Assembly: GCA_028824125.1 (NCBI GenBank)
Contig: JAPPES010000158.1
Coordinates: 1-64,000 of the forward strand
Reading direction: 5' to 3'
From: Candidatus Poribacteria bacterium
GTDB taxonomy: Bacteria; Poribacteria; WGA-4E; WGA-3G
DNA length: 64,000 bases
Positions 37,919 through 46,072 of the stretch are shown here, piece after piece. Both the position numbers and the translations under genes were made by a program. The notes below the pieces were generated by a model, which saw only the letters and a program-made list of their open reading frames with translations, ran no database searches and was not told the DNA's origin. How positions within the stretch are numbered: position 1 is the stretch's first letter; each line of letters starts with the position of its first letter.

Positions 37919-39907
37919 TTGGCGAGAGAGAGAATCTCACAAGCAGATGAATGGCAAACGTGGGCACAACGCTACGACATAGAAGGCGGCATCCGAACCT
38001 TTGAATCCGGATTAACCGGCAAAGTGTTCTTCGGCGCACTCTTTGTTGGGTTGCTCATGATGCCCGGTTCCATCTATCTGAGCTATGTATCTGGTCAATC
38101 CGGTGCAGCGGCTGCCCCTTGGGTTGCAGTTATCCTGTTTACCGAATTAGCCCGACGTTCCTTCACCACGGCACGCCGTCAAGAACTCTATATGCTGCTG
38201 AGCCTCACAGGCGCAGCAGTCGGCAGCGGTATGCAATATCGGAGTTTTATTTGGTATGCATATTTTGTAAACACACCGCAAGCCATCTCTTATGAAATTG
38301 CTGATAAAATCCCCGCATGGGTCGTGCCAGCAGGTGATTCGGCAGGAGTGTTGACGCGGAGTCTGCTGCATCCCGATTGGTTGTTGCCCATAGGTATCTA
38401 CCTTGCAGGAAAGTTACTTGGCACGCTACGTGTTGTCAGCGGTCAGTATATTCTCTTTAGACTTACTGCCGACCTTGAACGACTTCCCTATCCGATGGCA
38501 CCGATTACTGCACAAGGGGCAACTGCTTTAGCAGAGACGACCGGTAAACAGGAAACATGGCGATGGCAAGTATTTTCTATCGGGTCTATGGCGGGCTTAA
38601 TATGGGGATTCATCTATATCGGTATTCCTGCGCTTACTGGCGTGATGATGAGTCAACCGATACAAATACTAAAGATACCGTGGATAGACTTTACGCAAAG
38701 CATTGAGGGATTCGCGCCGACAGGGGTCTTTGCACTCCGAACAGACTTCGGACAGATGCTCTTCGGATTTGTCTTGCCGTTCCCTGTGGTGATGTCGGAG
38801 TTTGTCACCGCGATGCTATCGCAATTTGTTCTCAATCCGCAAATCCTTTACAGAAACGAGATATTGCATCAATGGGAACCTGGGCTTGATGTACGTGCAA
38901 CTGGACTTTTCAACGATCTCGATTTCTGGCGGAGTTACGGCATAGGTAAAACGTTTAGCCTCGGTCTTGTTGGCATGGCAGCCTCTGTGCCAATGCTTTT
39001 CAAACTTCGCAGCTCTAAGAAAAAGGCGGGGGAACGTGGTTCACTTGCCACGCCACCGAATCGTGGTGATTTTCCGCTATGGCTTATGGGGATACTATGG
39101 CTTATCGGTATGGGCGGATTTGTTTGGCTCATCCATTGGATGGTACCAAATTTCCCACTGAGTTTCTTACTTGGGTTCGCGTTCTTATATACGCCGATTA
39201 ATTCATATATCACCGCAAGGACGTTCGGTGTGCTCGGGCGAGACTTATTTGAAATACCTTACTTGCATGAGATCACCTTTATTCTCAGTCGGTACGAGGA
39301 GATTGATATCTGGTTTGCCCCGCTACCTGACGAAGATTACGGAGCAGGCACACAAGGATGGCGCGTGCTTGAATTGACAGGAACAACTTTTACATCAAAC
39401 CTTGCTGCGACACTACTGATTATGCCTATCTTGATTATCAGTGGAATTGTGGTGCAGCACTTTATCTGGCAAATTGCCCCGATACCGAGCGCGCAATATC
39501 CGTTTGTTCAGATGATGTGGCCGATTAACGCAACAAATGAATGTCTTATGAAAACATCACTGCGCGATGGGAACAGTGAGATTATACAAGCCATTCGGGG
39601 TGATTATGTTGCTGCAGGATTTACCTCCAGCCTTGCTATCTATGGGCTGCTTTGGGTGTTTAAATACCCATCCATGTGGTTTTACGGTATCATCGGTGGA
39701 ATTGGGGCTGACCCGGGCAGCATGGTTGCACGGTTGCTTGGTGCTATCATCGGTAGATTCTATATGATTAAGCGGTTCGGTTTGAAACGTTGGTTTATGT
39801 TCAATCCGGTGTTGGCGGCTGGCTTTGCTTGTGGCGTAGGTTTGATCGGAATGGGGACCGTTGCAGTTGCCCTTGTCTCTAAAGCGGTTATTGTTAAACC
39901 GTTTTAG
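37919..39907 (+). CDS. OPT-like oligopeptide transporter family membrane protein
   Basis: The 662-residue protein has about 13-15 hydrophobic segments and a conserved-looking LERLPYPMAPITAQGATALA segment after a membrane helix (about residues 185-205). This is typical of the OPT (oligopeptide/YSL) superfamily and its prokaryotic relatives. GIGADPGSMVARLLGAIIGR near residue 600 fits the repeated OPT core. The product would be a secondary transporter for peptides or metal-chelate complexes in the inner membrane. AAAGGAG lies ten bases before the TTG start. Its position between the FtsX-type permease and PqqD-like genes suggests a shared peptide-related role. Family assignment is probable, not certain. 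Confidence 0.7.
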   Translation: MARERISQADEWQTWAQRYDIEGGIRTFESGLTGKVFFGALFVGLLMMPGSIYLSYVSGQSGAAAAPWVAVILFTELARRSFTTARRQELYMLLSLTGAAVGSGMQYRSFIWYAYFVNTPQAISYEIADKIPAWVVPAGDSAGVLTRSLLHPDWLLPIGIYLAGKLLGTLRVVSGQYILFRLTADLERLPYPMAPITAQGATALAETTGKQETWRWQVFSIGSMAGLIWGFIYIGIPALTGVMMSQPIQILKIPWIDFTQSIEGFAPTGVFALRTDFGQMLFGFVLPFPVVMSEFVTAMLSQFVLNPQILYRNEILHQWEPGLDVRATGLFNDLDFWRSYGIGKTFSLGLVGMAASVPMLFKLRSSKKKAGERGSLATPPNRGDFPLWLMGILWLIGMGGFVWLIHWMVPNFPLSFLLGFAFLYTPINSYITARTFGVLGRDLFEIPYLHEITFILSRYEEIDIWFAPLPDEDYGAGTQGWRVLELTGTTFTSNLAATLLIMPILIISGIVVQHFIWQIAPIPSAQYPFVQMMWPINATNECLMKTSLRDGNSEIIQAIRGDYVAAGFTSSLAIYGLLWVFKYPSMWFYGIIGGIGADPGSMVARLLGAIIGRFYMIKRFGLKRWFMFNPVLAAGFACGVGLIGMGTVAVALVSKAVIVKPF

Positions 39908-39936
39908 GCAAAGTTCTTGTCTGGTGGAAAAGAGAT

Positions 39937-40884
39937 ATGGACTGGAATCTTTTTGGTTGGGCAGGGATTCAGTTAGAGATTCCGACAACTTGGGAAATCA
40001 GCGGCATCAGTGGTGATGAGAAGAATGGCTACCTCCGTTTAGATGACGCAGAGATGCCTCGCTTAGAACTCAAATGGGCAAAAACACGGAAGAAGAAACC
40101 CGACCTACACAAAACACTTGACGAATACTTTAAGTTAGTCCGTAAAAACTATAAACGTGGTGGCAATGTATCGTTTCGTAGGAACGTTGACCTTATCAAA
40201 GATGAGGATTTCTTAAAGGGGCACACAGTGCTTGGGTTCAGCTGGAAAGGAGGCATCCGCGCAAACGGGTTGATTGTGCATAGTCCTGATACTAAACGGA
40301 TTACCATTGTCCAAGTCATGGGGAGGCTTAAAGAGAATTGGCGTCCTACGGTGCTTCGCATCTTTCAATCTATTTCGGACCAAGAAGACCTAAAGCACAC
40401 CGTTTGGAGTGCGTATGGCCTTAGACTTGCTGTTCCGAAAAACTACAAGTTAGAAAGGCAAAAACTTCTTAGCGGATATCTGTTGTTTACATTTGCCAGA
40501 GGGAAAAGTCGTAAACTTAGCGTTGAACGTTACGGGCCTGCGGAGGTGCTATTAAACGAATTTACGGCAGAACCGAATCCGTTAGAGACCTGGTTTCGGG
40601 CACGCTACGCAAAAGCGATTCGGGGTTATGGGTTTGAAGTAACACCGCACGAAGAGCACGGAGACGAACACATAAATTTTGTCGGACAGCAGACACGGCT
40701 TTACGACAGTATGCCGTTTTCACCTTTGTTGGCACTTGATAAACTCCGAAAACGGGTAAGACTTACGTTTTTTATTTGGCACTGCCATCGGACCAACCGT
40801 ATCTATGTAGTGCAATCAATCGGACGTCACGAGACATCTGAGAAACTTGCACAAGAGGTTGCAAAGAGTATACATTGCCACTAA
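39937..40884 (+). CDS. Two-repeat soluble protein of unknown function
   Basis: The 315-residue product has no signal or membrane segment and seems to contain two copies of a domain of about 150 residues. The first (residues 8-150) has AGIQLEIPTTWEI, RLELKWAKT, DEYFKLVRKNYKR, KRITIVQVMGRL and LRIFQSISD. The second (residues 158-315) has YGLRLAVPKNYKL, LFTFARGKSRKLSVERYG, ETWFRARYAKAIRGYGF, NRIYVVQSIGR and EEVAKSI-like ends. The layout recalls a beta-sheet lipid- or peptide-binding fold, but no family is recognised. GGAAAAGAG precedes the ATG, 30 bp after the OPT-like gene. It is probably part of the same operon as that gene and the PqqD-like gene. Confidence 0.75.
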   Translation: MDWNLFGWAGIQLEIPTTWEISGISGDEKNGYLRLDDAEMPRLELKWAKTRKKKPDLHKTLDEYFKLVRKNYKRGGNVSFRRNVDLIKDEDFLKGHTVLGFSWKGGIRANGLIVHSPDTKRITIVQVMGRLKENWRPTVLRIFQSISDQEDLKHTVWSAYGLRLAVPKNYKLERQKLLSGYLLFTFARGKSRKLSVERYGPAEVLLNEFTAEPNPLETWFRARYAKAIRGYGFEVTPHEEHGDEHINFVGQQTRLYDSMPFSPLLALDKLRKRVRLTFFIWHCHRTNRIYVVQSIGRHETSEKLAQEVAKSIHCH

Positions 40885-40956
40885 ATTTAGGATTGATGAA
40901 CACGAAGATTTGATAACACTCCTTCACTAATCTACACATCAAGGGAGATTAAAACC

Positions 40957-41178
40957 ATAGCTGAGTCAATTATTGAACAGGGCAAAAGACAAGCACTAAC
41001 ACAAGCGAAACAGGATGCAGTTATTATACTGCTGGAGTTTCGATTCCAGGATATTTCAGAAGAAATTTCTAAAAAAATCTCTTCTATCAATAGTATCTCA
41101 AATCTTGATGCCCTTTATGAGAAAGCAACTACCGTACAGACACTTGACGAAATTGATTGGCAAAATTATAATGAATGA
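40957..41178 (+). pseudogene. C-terminal remnant of an Rpn-family (PD-(D/E)XK nuclease/transposase-like) protein, ATA in start position
   Basis: The 73-codon open frame reads AESIIEQGKRQALTQAKQDA, then VIILLEFRFQDISEEI and NLDALYEKATTVQTLDEIDW before TGA. This is the C-terminal tail typical of Rpn/PD-(D/E)XK family proteins. A good ribosome site AAGGGAG lies at normal spacing, but the codon in start position is ATA and no ATG, GTG or TTG occurs in frame. Either an ATG decayed to ATA or this is a truncated relic. The nuclease domain is absent. The rest of 40885-41218 holds nothing else. Confidence 0.6.
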
Positions 41179-41218
41179 TACCAAATTAATCTAAAGTATG
41201 TCCAGACACTACTAAAAT

Positions 41219-41683
41219 ATGCTCAACAAAATTCTATACACACTTAAACTAAAAAAACGACCCGATGTAGATAGAAGTAAAGTCCTCAAAGCATTCCCGT
41301 TACGCAATCAGCTGATAACGTGGGAAATGGACGACAAAGGTGAGGCATCGCTCGTTATTCCGCAAAAAGACAAATTCTGGGTGAAACTGACAAGTAAACT
41401 CTTTATGCTCCCCGATAAACGCGTCGTTGTGCTGGACAGCATGGGTGCGTACGTATGGCAAATGTGTGATGGGAAACACACTATTTCACAGATTATCAAG
41501 GCTCTTCAAAAAAAACATCAATTGACTCGAAAAGAGGCGGAAACTTCGCTTTTTACTTTTGTCCAGCAACTTGGAAAACGAAATTTTATCCAATTTGCTA
41601 TTCCGACTGAAGCTAAACCGAATGAAGCAGCAACACAGAAACCGGCACAACAGAAACGTTTCGGATTTTTATCTAAAGGATAA
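41219..41683 (+). CDS. PqqD-like protein (RRE-type peptide-binding fold)
   Basis: The 154-residue product has a central PqqD-type winged-helix domain: VVVLDSMGAYVWQMCDGKHT, ISQIIKALQKKHQL and AETSLFTFVQQLGKRNFIQF. PqqD-like domains bind leader peptides of ribosomally made peptides and hand them to modifying enzymes. Here an 80-residue basic N-terminal part precedes it, and a Lys/Gln/Pro tail (about residues 130-154) follows. No radical SAM enzyme or precursor gene is visible nearby. It lies between the OPT-like transporter and the ABC ATPase, suggesting a peptide-sensing or scaffold role in that system. No strong ribosome site is visible. Confidence 0.85.
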   Translation: MLNKILYTLKLKKRPDVDRSKVLKAFPLRNQLITWEMDDKGEASLVIPQKDKFWVKLTSKLFMLPDKRVVVLDSMGAYVWQMCDGKHTISQIIKALQKKHQLTRKEAETSLFTFVQQLGKRNFIQFAIPTEAKPNEAATQKPAQQKRFGFLSKG

Positions 41684-41695
41684 GTGATGCTTTTA

Positions 41696-42095
41696 TAGTG
41701 AAATCTATAATTACTTGCACACAATTGTAGCGCAAACTTTTTGAAGTTTAAATAAATATTTCGGTAATTTCTTTAGTCCCATAGGGACGATATGTTTATA
41801 GAAAAACGAAATAAATCCTTCTCTTGAGTTCCGTAGGAACGATATGTGGATACCAATGACAAGTCCATAAACATTGCGTCCCTACGGGACTAAAGAGGTG
41901 AGTTGAACATAATTCTATAAACATTGCGTCCCTACGGGACTGAAGAAGGTTTCCATGTTTAGAAAATCCTAAAATTGAGACCTATGGTTCGGTTTCCTAA
42001 CCGCACACTTAGCAAGACGGATCACGTTAATTGAGTATAACAAGTTCAGGGTTTTTTGGTTAAGAAATCGCGACCAGGAGGTCGCTCCTACAGCG
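41696..42095. repeat. Repeat cluster: terminal repeat, ATGAAG-type end and four GTCCCGTAGGGAC units
   Basis: TAGTGAAATCTATAATTACT at 41696 is a left terminal repeat. TGAAGTTTAAATAAATATTT at 41743 is an ATGAAG-type end. Four copies of a unit of about 30 bp with the palindrome GTCCC(A/G)TAGGGAC and CGATATGTTTATAG lie at 41772, 41825, 41866 and 41921; the last two are inverted. A core-type GGTTTCCTAACC remnant lies at 41993, and ATCGCGACCAGGAGGTCGCT at 42067. No gene is supported in 41684-42150. Confidence 0.75.
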
Positions 42096-42150
42096 GAAAC
42101 CGATAGCCGATGGCTGACTGCCGAAAGCCAATGAAAAGGAGAAAACAGAT

Positions 42151-42957
42151 ATGCAAGCAGAAATAGGCGGCGTACAACCGAATCTCGCTGAAACGCCAGA
42201 ACGATTCCAGCGCCTTATTCCGAAAGAGAACACCGTCCGAGTCAGAAACCTCATTAAACGGTATGAAATGGGGACAACGACTGTGGATGCACTACGCGGT
42301 GTCAATTTCCAAATTCAACGCGGCGAATATATCTCTATTATGGGTCCCTCTGGCTCTGGAAAATCTACGCTTTTTAATATGATTGGCGGGTTAGACAAAC
42401 CCACCGAGGGCAGAGTCTATATTGACGAAGTAGACATTGCGCAACTTGACGCTTATGAGTTAGCGTGGTTGCGTTGTCGGAAAATCGGTTATATCTTTCA
42501 ATCGTTCAATCTTATCCCCGTTATGACAGCGCTTGAAAACGTCTCGCTCCCGATGATTTTTGCTGGCATGAGTGCCGATGAGAGTAGGGAAAAAGGGGTT
42601 GATTTACTCTCCCTTGTGGGATTAGGTGACCGCGTCCAACATAAACCGCTTGAACTCTCTGGTGGACAACAGCAGCGTGTTGCAATTGCTCGTTCTCTCG
42701 CTAACGACCCCGCCATTGTCTTGGCAGATGAACCGACAGGTAACTTGGATACCAAAACAGGCCTTGAAATCATTGATTTACTCCGCCGCCTCAATGATGA
42801 AAACGGTGTGACCATTATCACCGCGACACACGACCACAAAATGCTTGATGTATCAGACAGGATTTTCCACATGGTAGACGGCAAAGTTGACAAAATTGAG
42901 TCACGCGATGAAATTGATCTGCATGTCGGAAAATTGGACGGCCAGGAAGTCGGATAA
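42151..42957 (+). CDS. ABC transporter ATP-binding protein (LolD/MacB/FtsE type)
   Basis: The 268-residue ATPase has Walker A GPSGSGKST (about residue 68), a Q-loop in YIFQSFNLIPVMTALENV, signature LSGGQQQR (about 170), Walker B VLADEPTGNLD and the switch His in ITATHD. The sequence around ELAWLRCRKIGYIFQ is typical of the LolD/MacB/FtsE group that powers FtsX-type permeases. About 25 unmatched residues precede the domain. The most likely partner is the FtsX-type C-terminus of the 2428-residue protein at 30147; no other permease is in the window. AAAAGGAG lies nine bases before the ATG. A SelA-like gene follows after 8 bp. Confidence 0.93.
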   Translation: MQAEIGGVQPNLAETPERFQRLIPKENTVRVRNLIKRYEMGTTTVDALRGVNFQIQRGEYISIMGPSGSGKSTLFNMIGGLDKPTEGRVYIDEVDIAQLDAYELAWLRCRKIGYIFQSFNLIPVMTALENVSLPMIFAGMSADESREKGVDLLSLVGLGDRVQHKPLELSGGQQQRVAIARSLANDPAIVLADEPTGNLDTKTGLEIIDLLRRLNDENGVTIITATHDHKMLDVSDRIFHMVDGKVDKIESRDEIDLHVGKLDGQEVG

Positions 42958-42965
42958 ACTTCTCA

Positions 42966-44084
42966 ATGTCAATTTACAAACGTTTAGGCATTCGAACAGT
43001 TATCAACGGCAACGCAACGCTAACACGTCTCGGTGGTTCCATCATGCCACCCGAAGTGGTTGATGCAATGGTTGAGGCATCAAAGCATTTTGTTGACATC
43101 ATTGAACTGCAAAAACGAGTTGGCGAAGAATTAGCAAAACTTACCCATAACGAAGCAGCGTACGTCTCTAACGGTGCTGCAGCTGCCCTGACGCTTAGTA
43201 CTGCCGCCTGTATCACTGGACTTGATGCAAGCAAACGTGCAAAATTACCCCATCTTGACAACGCAATGAAAAGCGAAGTTATCGTGCATCGCCACGGCAG
43301 AGTCGGATACGATTTTGCTGTGCGGCAAGTCGGTGTAACATTCGTAGAGATAGGTGACGAAAACGGCACAACACCTGACGAACTTGAAAACGCTATCACC
43401 GACAAGACCGCTGCAATCTTTTACTTCGCCAATCCCAGCAGAGAACATCTTTGGGTTTCTTACGAAAAAGGTATTGAAATTGCTAAAAAACACGGTGTCC
43501 CATTGATAGTTGATGCTGCTGCACAGTTGCCACCGCCAGAAAACTTATGGAGCTTTACAGAGATGGGGGCAGATTTGGCAATGTTTAGCGGAGGAAAAGG
43601 GTTATGTGGTCCGCAAAGTAGTGGACTAATCGTTGGTAAAAAATCGCTGATTGAGGCTATAGCGCTTAATGGACCGCCCCATCCCTTCATCGGCAGAGGT
43701 ATGAAAGTTGGCAAAGAAGAGATGGTTGGGTTGCTGGCAGCGGTTGAGTGGTATCTGAATCAAGACCACGCACAATTAATGCAATCCTACGAAGATCAAG
43801 TTGCTTTTTATACAGAGGTTTTTAAAGATATCCAAGGTGTTAGTGTACATCGTAGTTTCCCATCTGAAGCGGGGCAACCGATGCCACGCACCGAAATCCG
43901 ATTTGATGCAGATCAACTCGGTATTACACGTGATGAAATTCTCCATCAACTACAAATAGGTGAACCTTCGATAGATATTGCTGGCGCAGGTGCGAACGGC
44001 GTACTTATCAATGGACAAACCTTGATGCCGGGAGAAATAGAAATTATTGCTAAAAGATTAAAGGAGATTCTACTTGGAATGTAA
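42966..44084 (+). CDS. PLP-dependent SelA-like enzyme
   Basis: The 372-residue fold-type I PLP enzyme resembles the SelA family: RTVINGNATLTRLGGSIMPP at the N-terminus, AAYVSNGAAAALTLSTAACI for cofactor phosphate binding, PLIVDAAAQLPPPENLW with the PLP-pyridine Asp, and the Schiff-base Lys in FSGGKGLCGPQSSGL (about residue 209). Most members outside true selenocysteine synthase act on sugar-acid or amino-acid substrates, for example D-glucosaminate-6-phosphate ammonia-lyase. The exact reaction cannot be assigned here, and no selB or tRNA-Sec is nearby. It starts 8 bp after the ABC ATPase, so they share a transcript. The two genes together are enclosed by inverted terminal repeats at 41696 and 44166. 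Confidence 0.85.
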   Translation: MSIYKRLGIRTVINGNATLTRLGGSIMPPEVVDAMVEASKHFVDIIELQKRVGEELAKLTHNEAAYVSNGAAAALTLSTAACITGLDASKRAKLPHLDNAMKSEVIVHRHGRVGYDFAVRQVGVTFVEIGDENGTTPDELENAITDKTAAIFYFANPSREHLWVSYEKGIEIAKKHGVPLIVDAAAQLPPPENLWSFTEMGADLAMFSGGKGLCGPQSSGLIVGKKSLIEAIALNGPPHPFIGRGMKVGKEEMVGLLAAVEWYLNQDHAQLMQSYEDQVAFYTEVFKDIQGVSVHRSFPSEAGQPMPRTEIRFDADQLGITRDEILHQLQIGEPSIDIAGAGANGVLINGQTLMPGEIEIIAKRLKEILLGM

Positions 44085-44111
44085 CGCAAGGCCTCTAATC
44101 CAGACAAGCTC

Positions 44112-44166
44112 TCGCTGGCGAGGTTTCCTAACCTCGCCAATGTCCAGGTAATTGTGGATTTTACTA
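44112..44166. repeat. Core hairpin plus right terminal repeat
   Basis: A core hairpin with GGCGAGG/CCTCGCC stem (about 44116-44137) is followed by GGTAATTGTGGATTTTACTA ending at 44166 before TA. The outward-facing partner end is at 41696. Confidence 0.7.
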
Positions 44167-44219
44167 TAAGGATACATTTAGATCAGTTATTATACACCAT
44201 AAATAATTAGGAAACATAA

Positions 44220-44930
44220 ATGAAACTTAACAACGGTATAAGCCTAACGTGGCTCGGACATGCCACCTTTAAAATTGAAGTAGACGGAAAAACCCTCTTA
44301 ATTGACCCTTGGGTTGATAGCAACCCTGTTTGCCCCGATAAACTCAAAACCTTTGATAGCCTTGACGTTATGCTGATAACGCATGGACATTGGGATCACA
44401 TGGCAGATGCTGCCTCAATTGCAAAAAAACACGCTCCCACAGTGGTCGCTATGATTGAAATAGCAAAATGGTTGGAGAATCAAGGTGTTGACAACACAAT
44501 TGGCATGAATAAAGGGGGTACGGTTACAGTCGGTGGCGTAAAAGCAACGATGGTCACGGCAAATCATAGCAGTAGTTTCACAGAAGAAGATGGAACGATA
44601 GTCTATTTAGGCGAACCTGCGGGTTTTGTGCTTGAATTTGCAAACGGCTATAAAATATATCATGCTGGGGATACAAATGTGTTTGGGGATATGAAAATCA
44701 TCGGAGAGATATATCAACCTGACTTAGCACTGCTTCCTATCGGTGACCATTTCACAATGGGACCGCGTGAGGCAGCTTATGCCGTCCAATTGCTCAATGT
44801 GCCAACAATTTTGCCCATGCACTACGGTACATTTCCGCTGTTGACAGGAACGCCGGAAGAATTCCGAAAATTAACAGCATCTCAAAATGTAGAAATTGTT
44901 GAATTAGAGGTTGGAGACACCTTAGATTAA
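44220..44930 (+). CDS. UPF0173-type metal-dependent hydrolase (metallo-beta-lactamase fold)
   Basis: The 236-residue product has the metallo-beta-lactamase fold: WLGHATFKIEVDGKTLLIDP at the N-terminus, the metal motif THGHWDHMADA (about residue 58), TANHSSSF, YHAGDTNVFGDM with the bridging Asp (about 153) and LPMHYGTFPLL (about 202). It matches the YtkL-like UPF0173 family, whose substrate is not established. The ATG at 44220 is preceded by an AT-rich stretch with AGGAAACATAA. The gene stands alone, followed at once by its own terminator. Confidence 0.93.
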   Translation: MKLNNGISLTWLGHATFKIEVDGKTLLIDPWVDSNPVCPDKLKTFDSLDVMLITHGHWDHMADAASIAKKHAPTVVAMIEIAKWLENQGVDNTIGMNKGGTVTVGGVKATMVTANHSSSFTEEDGTIVYLGEPAGFVLEFANGYKIYHAGDTNVFGDMKIIGEIYQPDLALLPIGDHFTMGPREAAYAVQLLNVPTILPMHYGTFPLLTGTPEEFRKLTASQNVEIVELEVGDTLD

Positions 44931-44938
44931 GGTGTTTT
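44917..44938 (+). terminator. Rho-independent terminator overlapping the stop codon
   Basis: ACACCTTA (44917-44924) and TAAGGTGT (44928-44935) form a perfect 8-bp stem with loop GAT, followed by TTT. The TAA stop codon lies in the second arm. Confidence 0.75.
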
Positions 44939-45014
44939 GCTAACTAACTTTTTATCCAACATTGTTTCACATAAGCAGAACAATTGAAAATATTACTCAT
45001 GGTTGATACGTTTT

Positions 45015-45093
45015 TCAGTCCCGTAGGGACGATATGTTTATAGAAAACGTCATACACACATTGTTTAGTCCCGTAGGGACGATATGTTTATAG
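45015..45093. repeat. Two direct GTCCCGTAGGGAC units
   Basis: Two copies of CAGTCCCGTAGGGACGATAT / TAGTCCCGTAGGGACGATAT with GTTTATAG tails, 48 bp apart. They belong to the same family as the four units at 41772-41946. Confidence 0.8.
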
Positions 45094-45149
45094 CACAAAA
45101 CCTAAAATCCGTGAAAACAATAAAAACAATTAGTCAACTGGCACAAGTC

Positions 45150-46064
45150 TTAGATTAAGGTATCTTGATAGGGTCCGTGAAGCCCAAAGGCATAAGCAGT
45201 TTTTAGTAATTCTTGCGGGTTGCCAGTATCGTAACGTTTGCCTGCGACGCGGTAACCGTACATACCTTCCTGTCGGATCATTTCAGCCATGGCATCGCGC
45301 AATTGAATCTCACCATGCGTCAGAATCTTGTTGCGATAATTGTGATCCAATATATCAAACAGGAGAGGGGTGAGCAGATCAATCCCGAAATGGCAGAGAT
45401 ATTTATGCGTTTCCTGTGCATCCCATATCCCTTCAACGCGCATGTGTTCTCGAGCATAGTCTACTGTGGGTTTTTCTGCAATGCATGCTAATTTGAAGAG
45501 GTCTGGATTGTCAGGAGTGGGACTCCCTTGTACAATGCCATTCACAGAAAGTTCACTTTCATCACATACATCAAGACTGGTGACAGATTTGCCGACTTGC
45601 GTATAGACATCTGCTAACTGTTTTGCACAAGAAACATCTGTCTCTGAAATATAGAGGTGGTCACCGAGCAGGATCATAACAGGTTTGCCTGCAGCAAAAT
45701 CTTTCGCACAATAGATGGCATGTCCGAACCCTTGCGGTTCTGCCTGAATTGCAAATTGTAAACGTTCACCGATTTCTGCCAACCTATCAGCTTGCACCGC
45801 CAGTTCCGACTTTTCACGAATAGCGTCTGGCACATCTCCTGAAAAATAGGCGGTAATCGGTTCGACTTGGTGCGATTGTGCAACGAGACACACCTCTTCC
45901 ACGCCAGCCGTTAGTGCTTCCTCAATAATCAACTGAATGATCGGTTTTGCCAGACCATCCTGCGCTATAATTGGGAAAAGTGCTTTCGGTACAGCTTTCG
46001 TTGCGGGGAAGAGGCGTGTTCCGTATCCAGCGATCGGAATAATCGCCTTTTGAATTGTTTGCAT
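45150..46064 (-). CDS. GalU-like nucleotidyltransferase (UTP-glucose-1-phosphate uridylyltransferase family)
   Basis: The 304-residue product has the GalU pattern: AIIPIAGYGTRLFPATKAVP with the nucleotide-binding loop, KALFPIIAQDGLAKPIIQLI, QAEPQGFGHAIYCAKDF and PVMILLGDHLY with the metal Asp. It would activate a sugar-1-phosphate to a UDP- or NDP-sugar for envelope polysaccharides. The substrate is not certain, since the Lys-rich GalU segment is altered. The start at 46064 gives the standard N-terminus and follows the LamG stop codon by nine bases, so the two genes form an operon. A second, decayed copy of its 5' part lies at 46987. A related domain is fused to a GHMP kinase at 52414. Confidence 0.88.
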   Translation of the reverse strand: MQTIQKAIIPIAGYGTRLFPATKAVPKALFPIIAQDGLAKPIIQLIIEEALTAGVEEVCLVAQSHQVEPITAYFSGDVPDAIREKSELAVQADRLAEIGERLQFAIQAEPQGFGHAIYCAKDFAAGKPVMILLGDHLYISETDVSCAKQLADVYTQVGKSVTSLDVCDESELSVNGIVQGSPTPDNPDLFKLACIAEKPTVDYAREHMRVEGIWDAQETHKYLCHFGIDLLTPLLFDILDHNYRNKILTHGEIQLRDAMAEMIRQEGMYGYRVAGKRYDTGNPQELLKTAYAFGLHGPYQDTLI

Positions 46065-46072
46065 TAGACCAT

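Noticed and set aside
41772-41946. Regularly spaced GTCCCGTAGGGAC units as a CRISPR array
   Set aside because: Only four copies, two of them inverted, unequal spacing and no cas genes.
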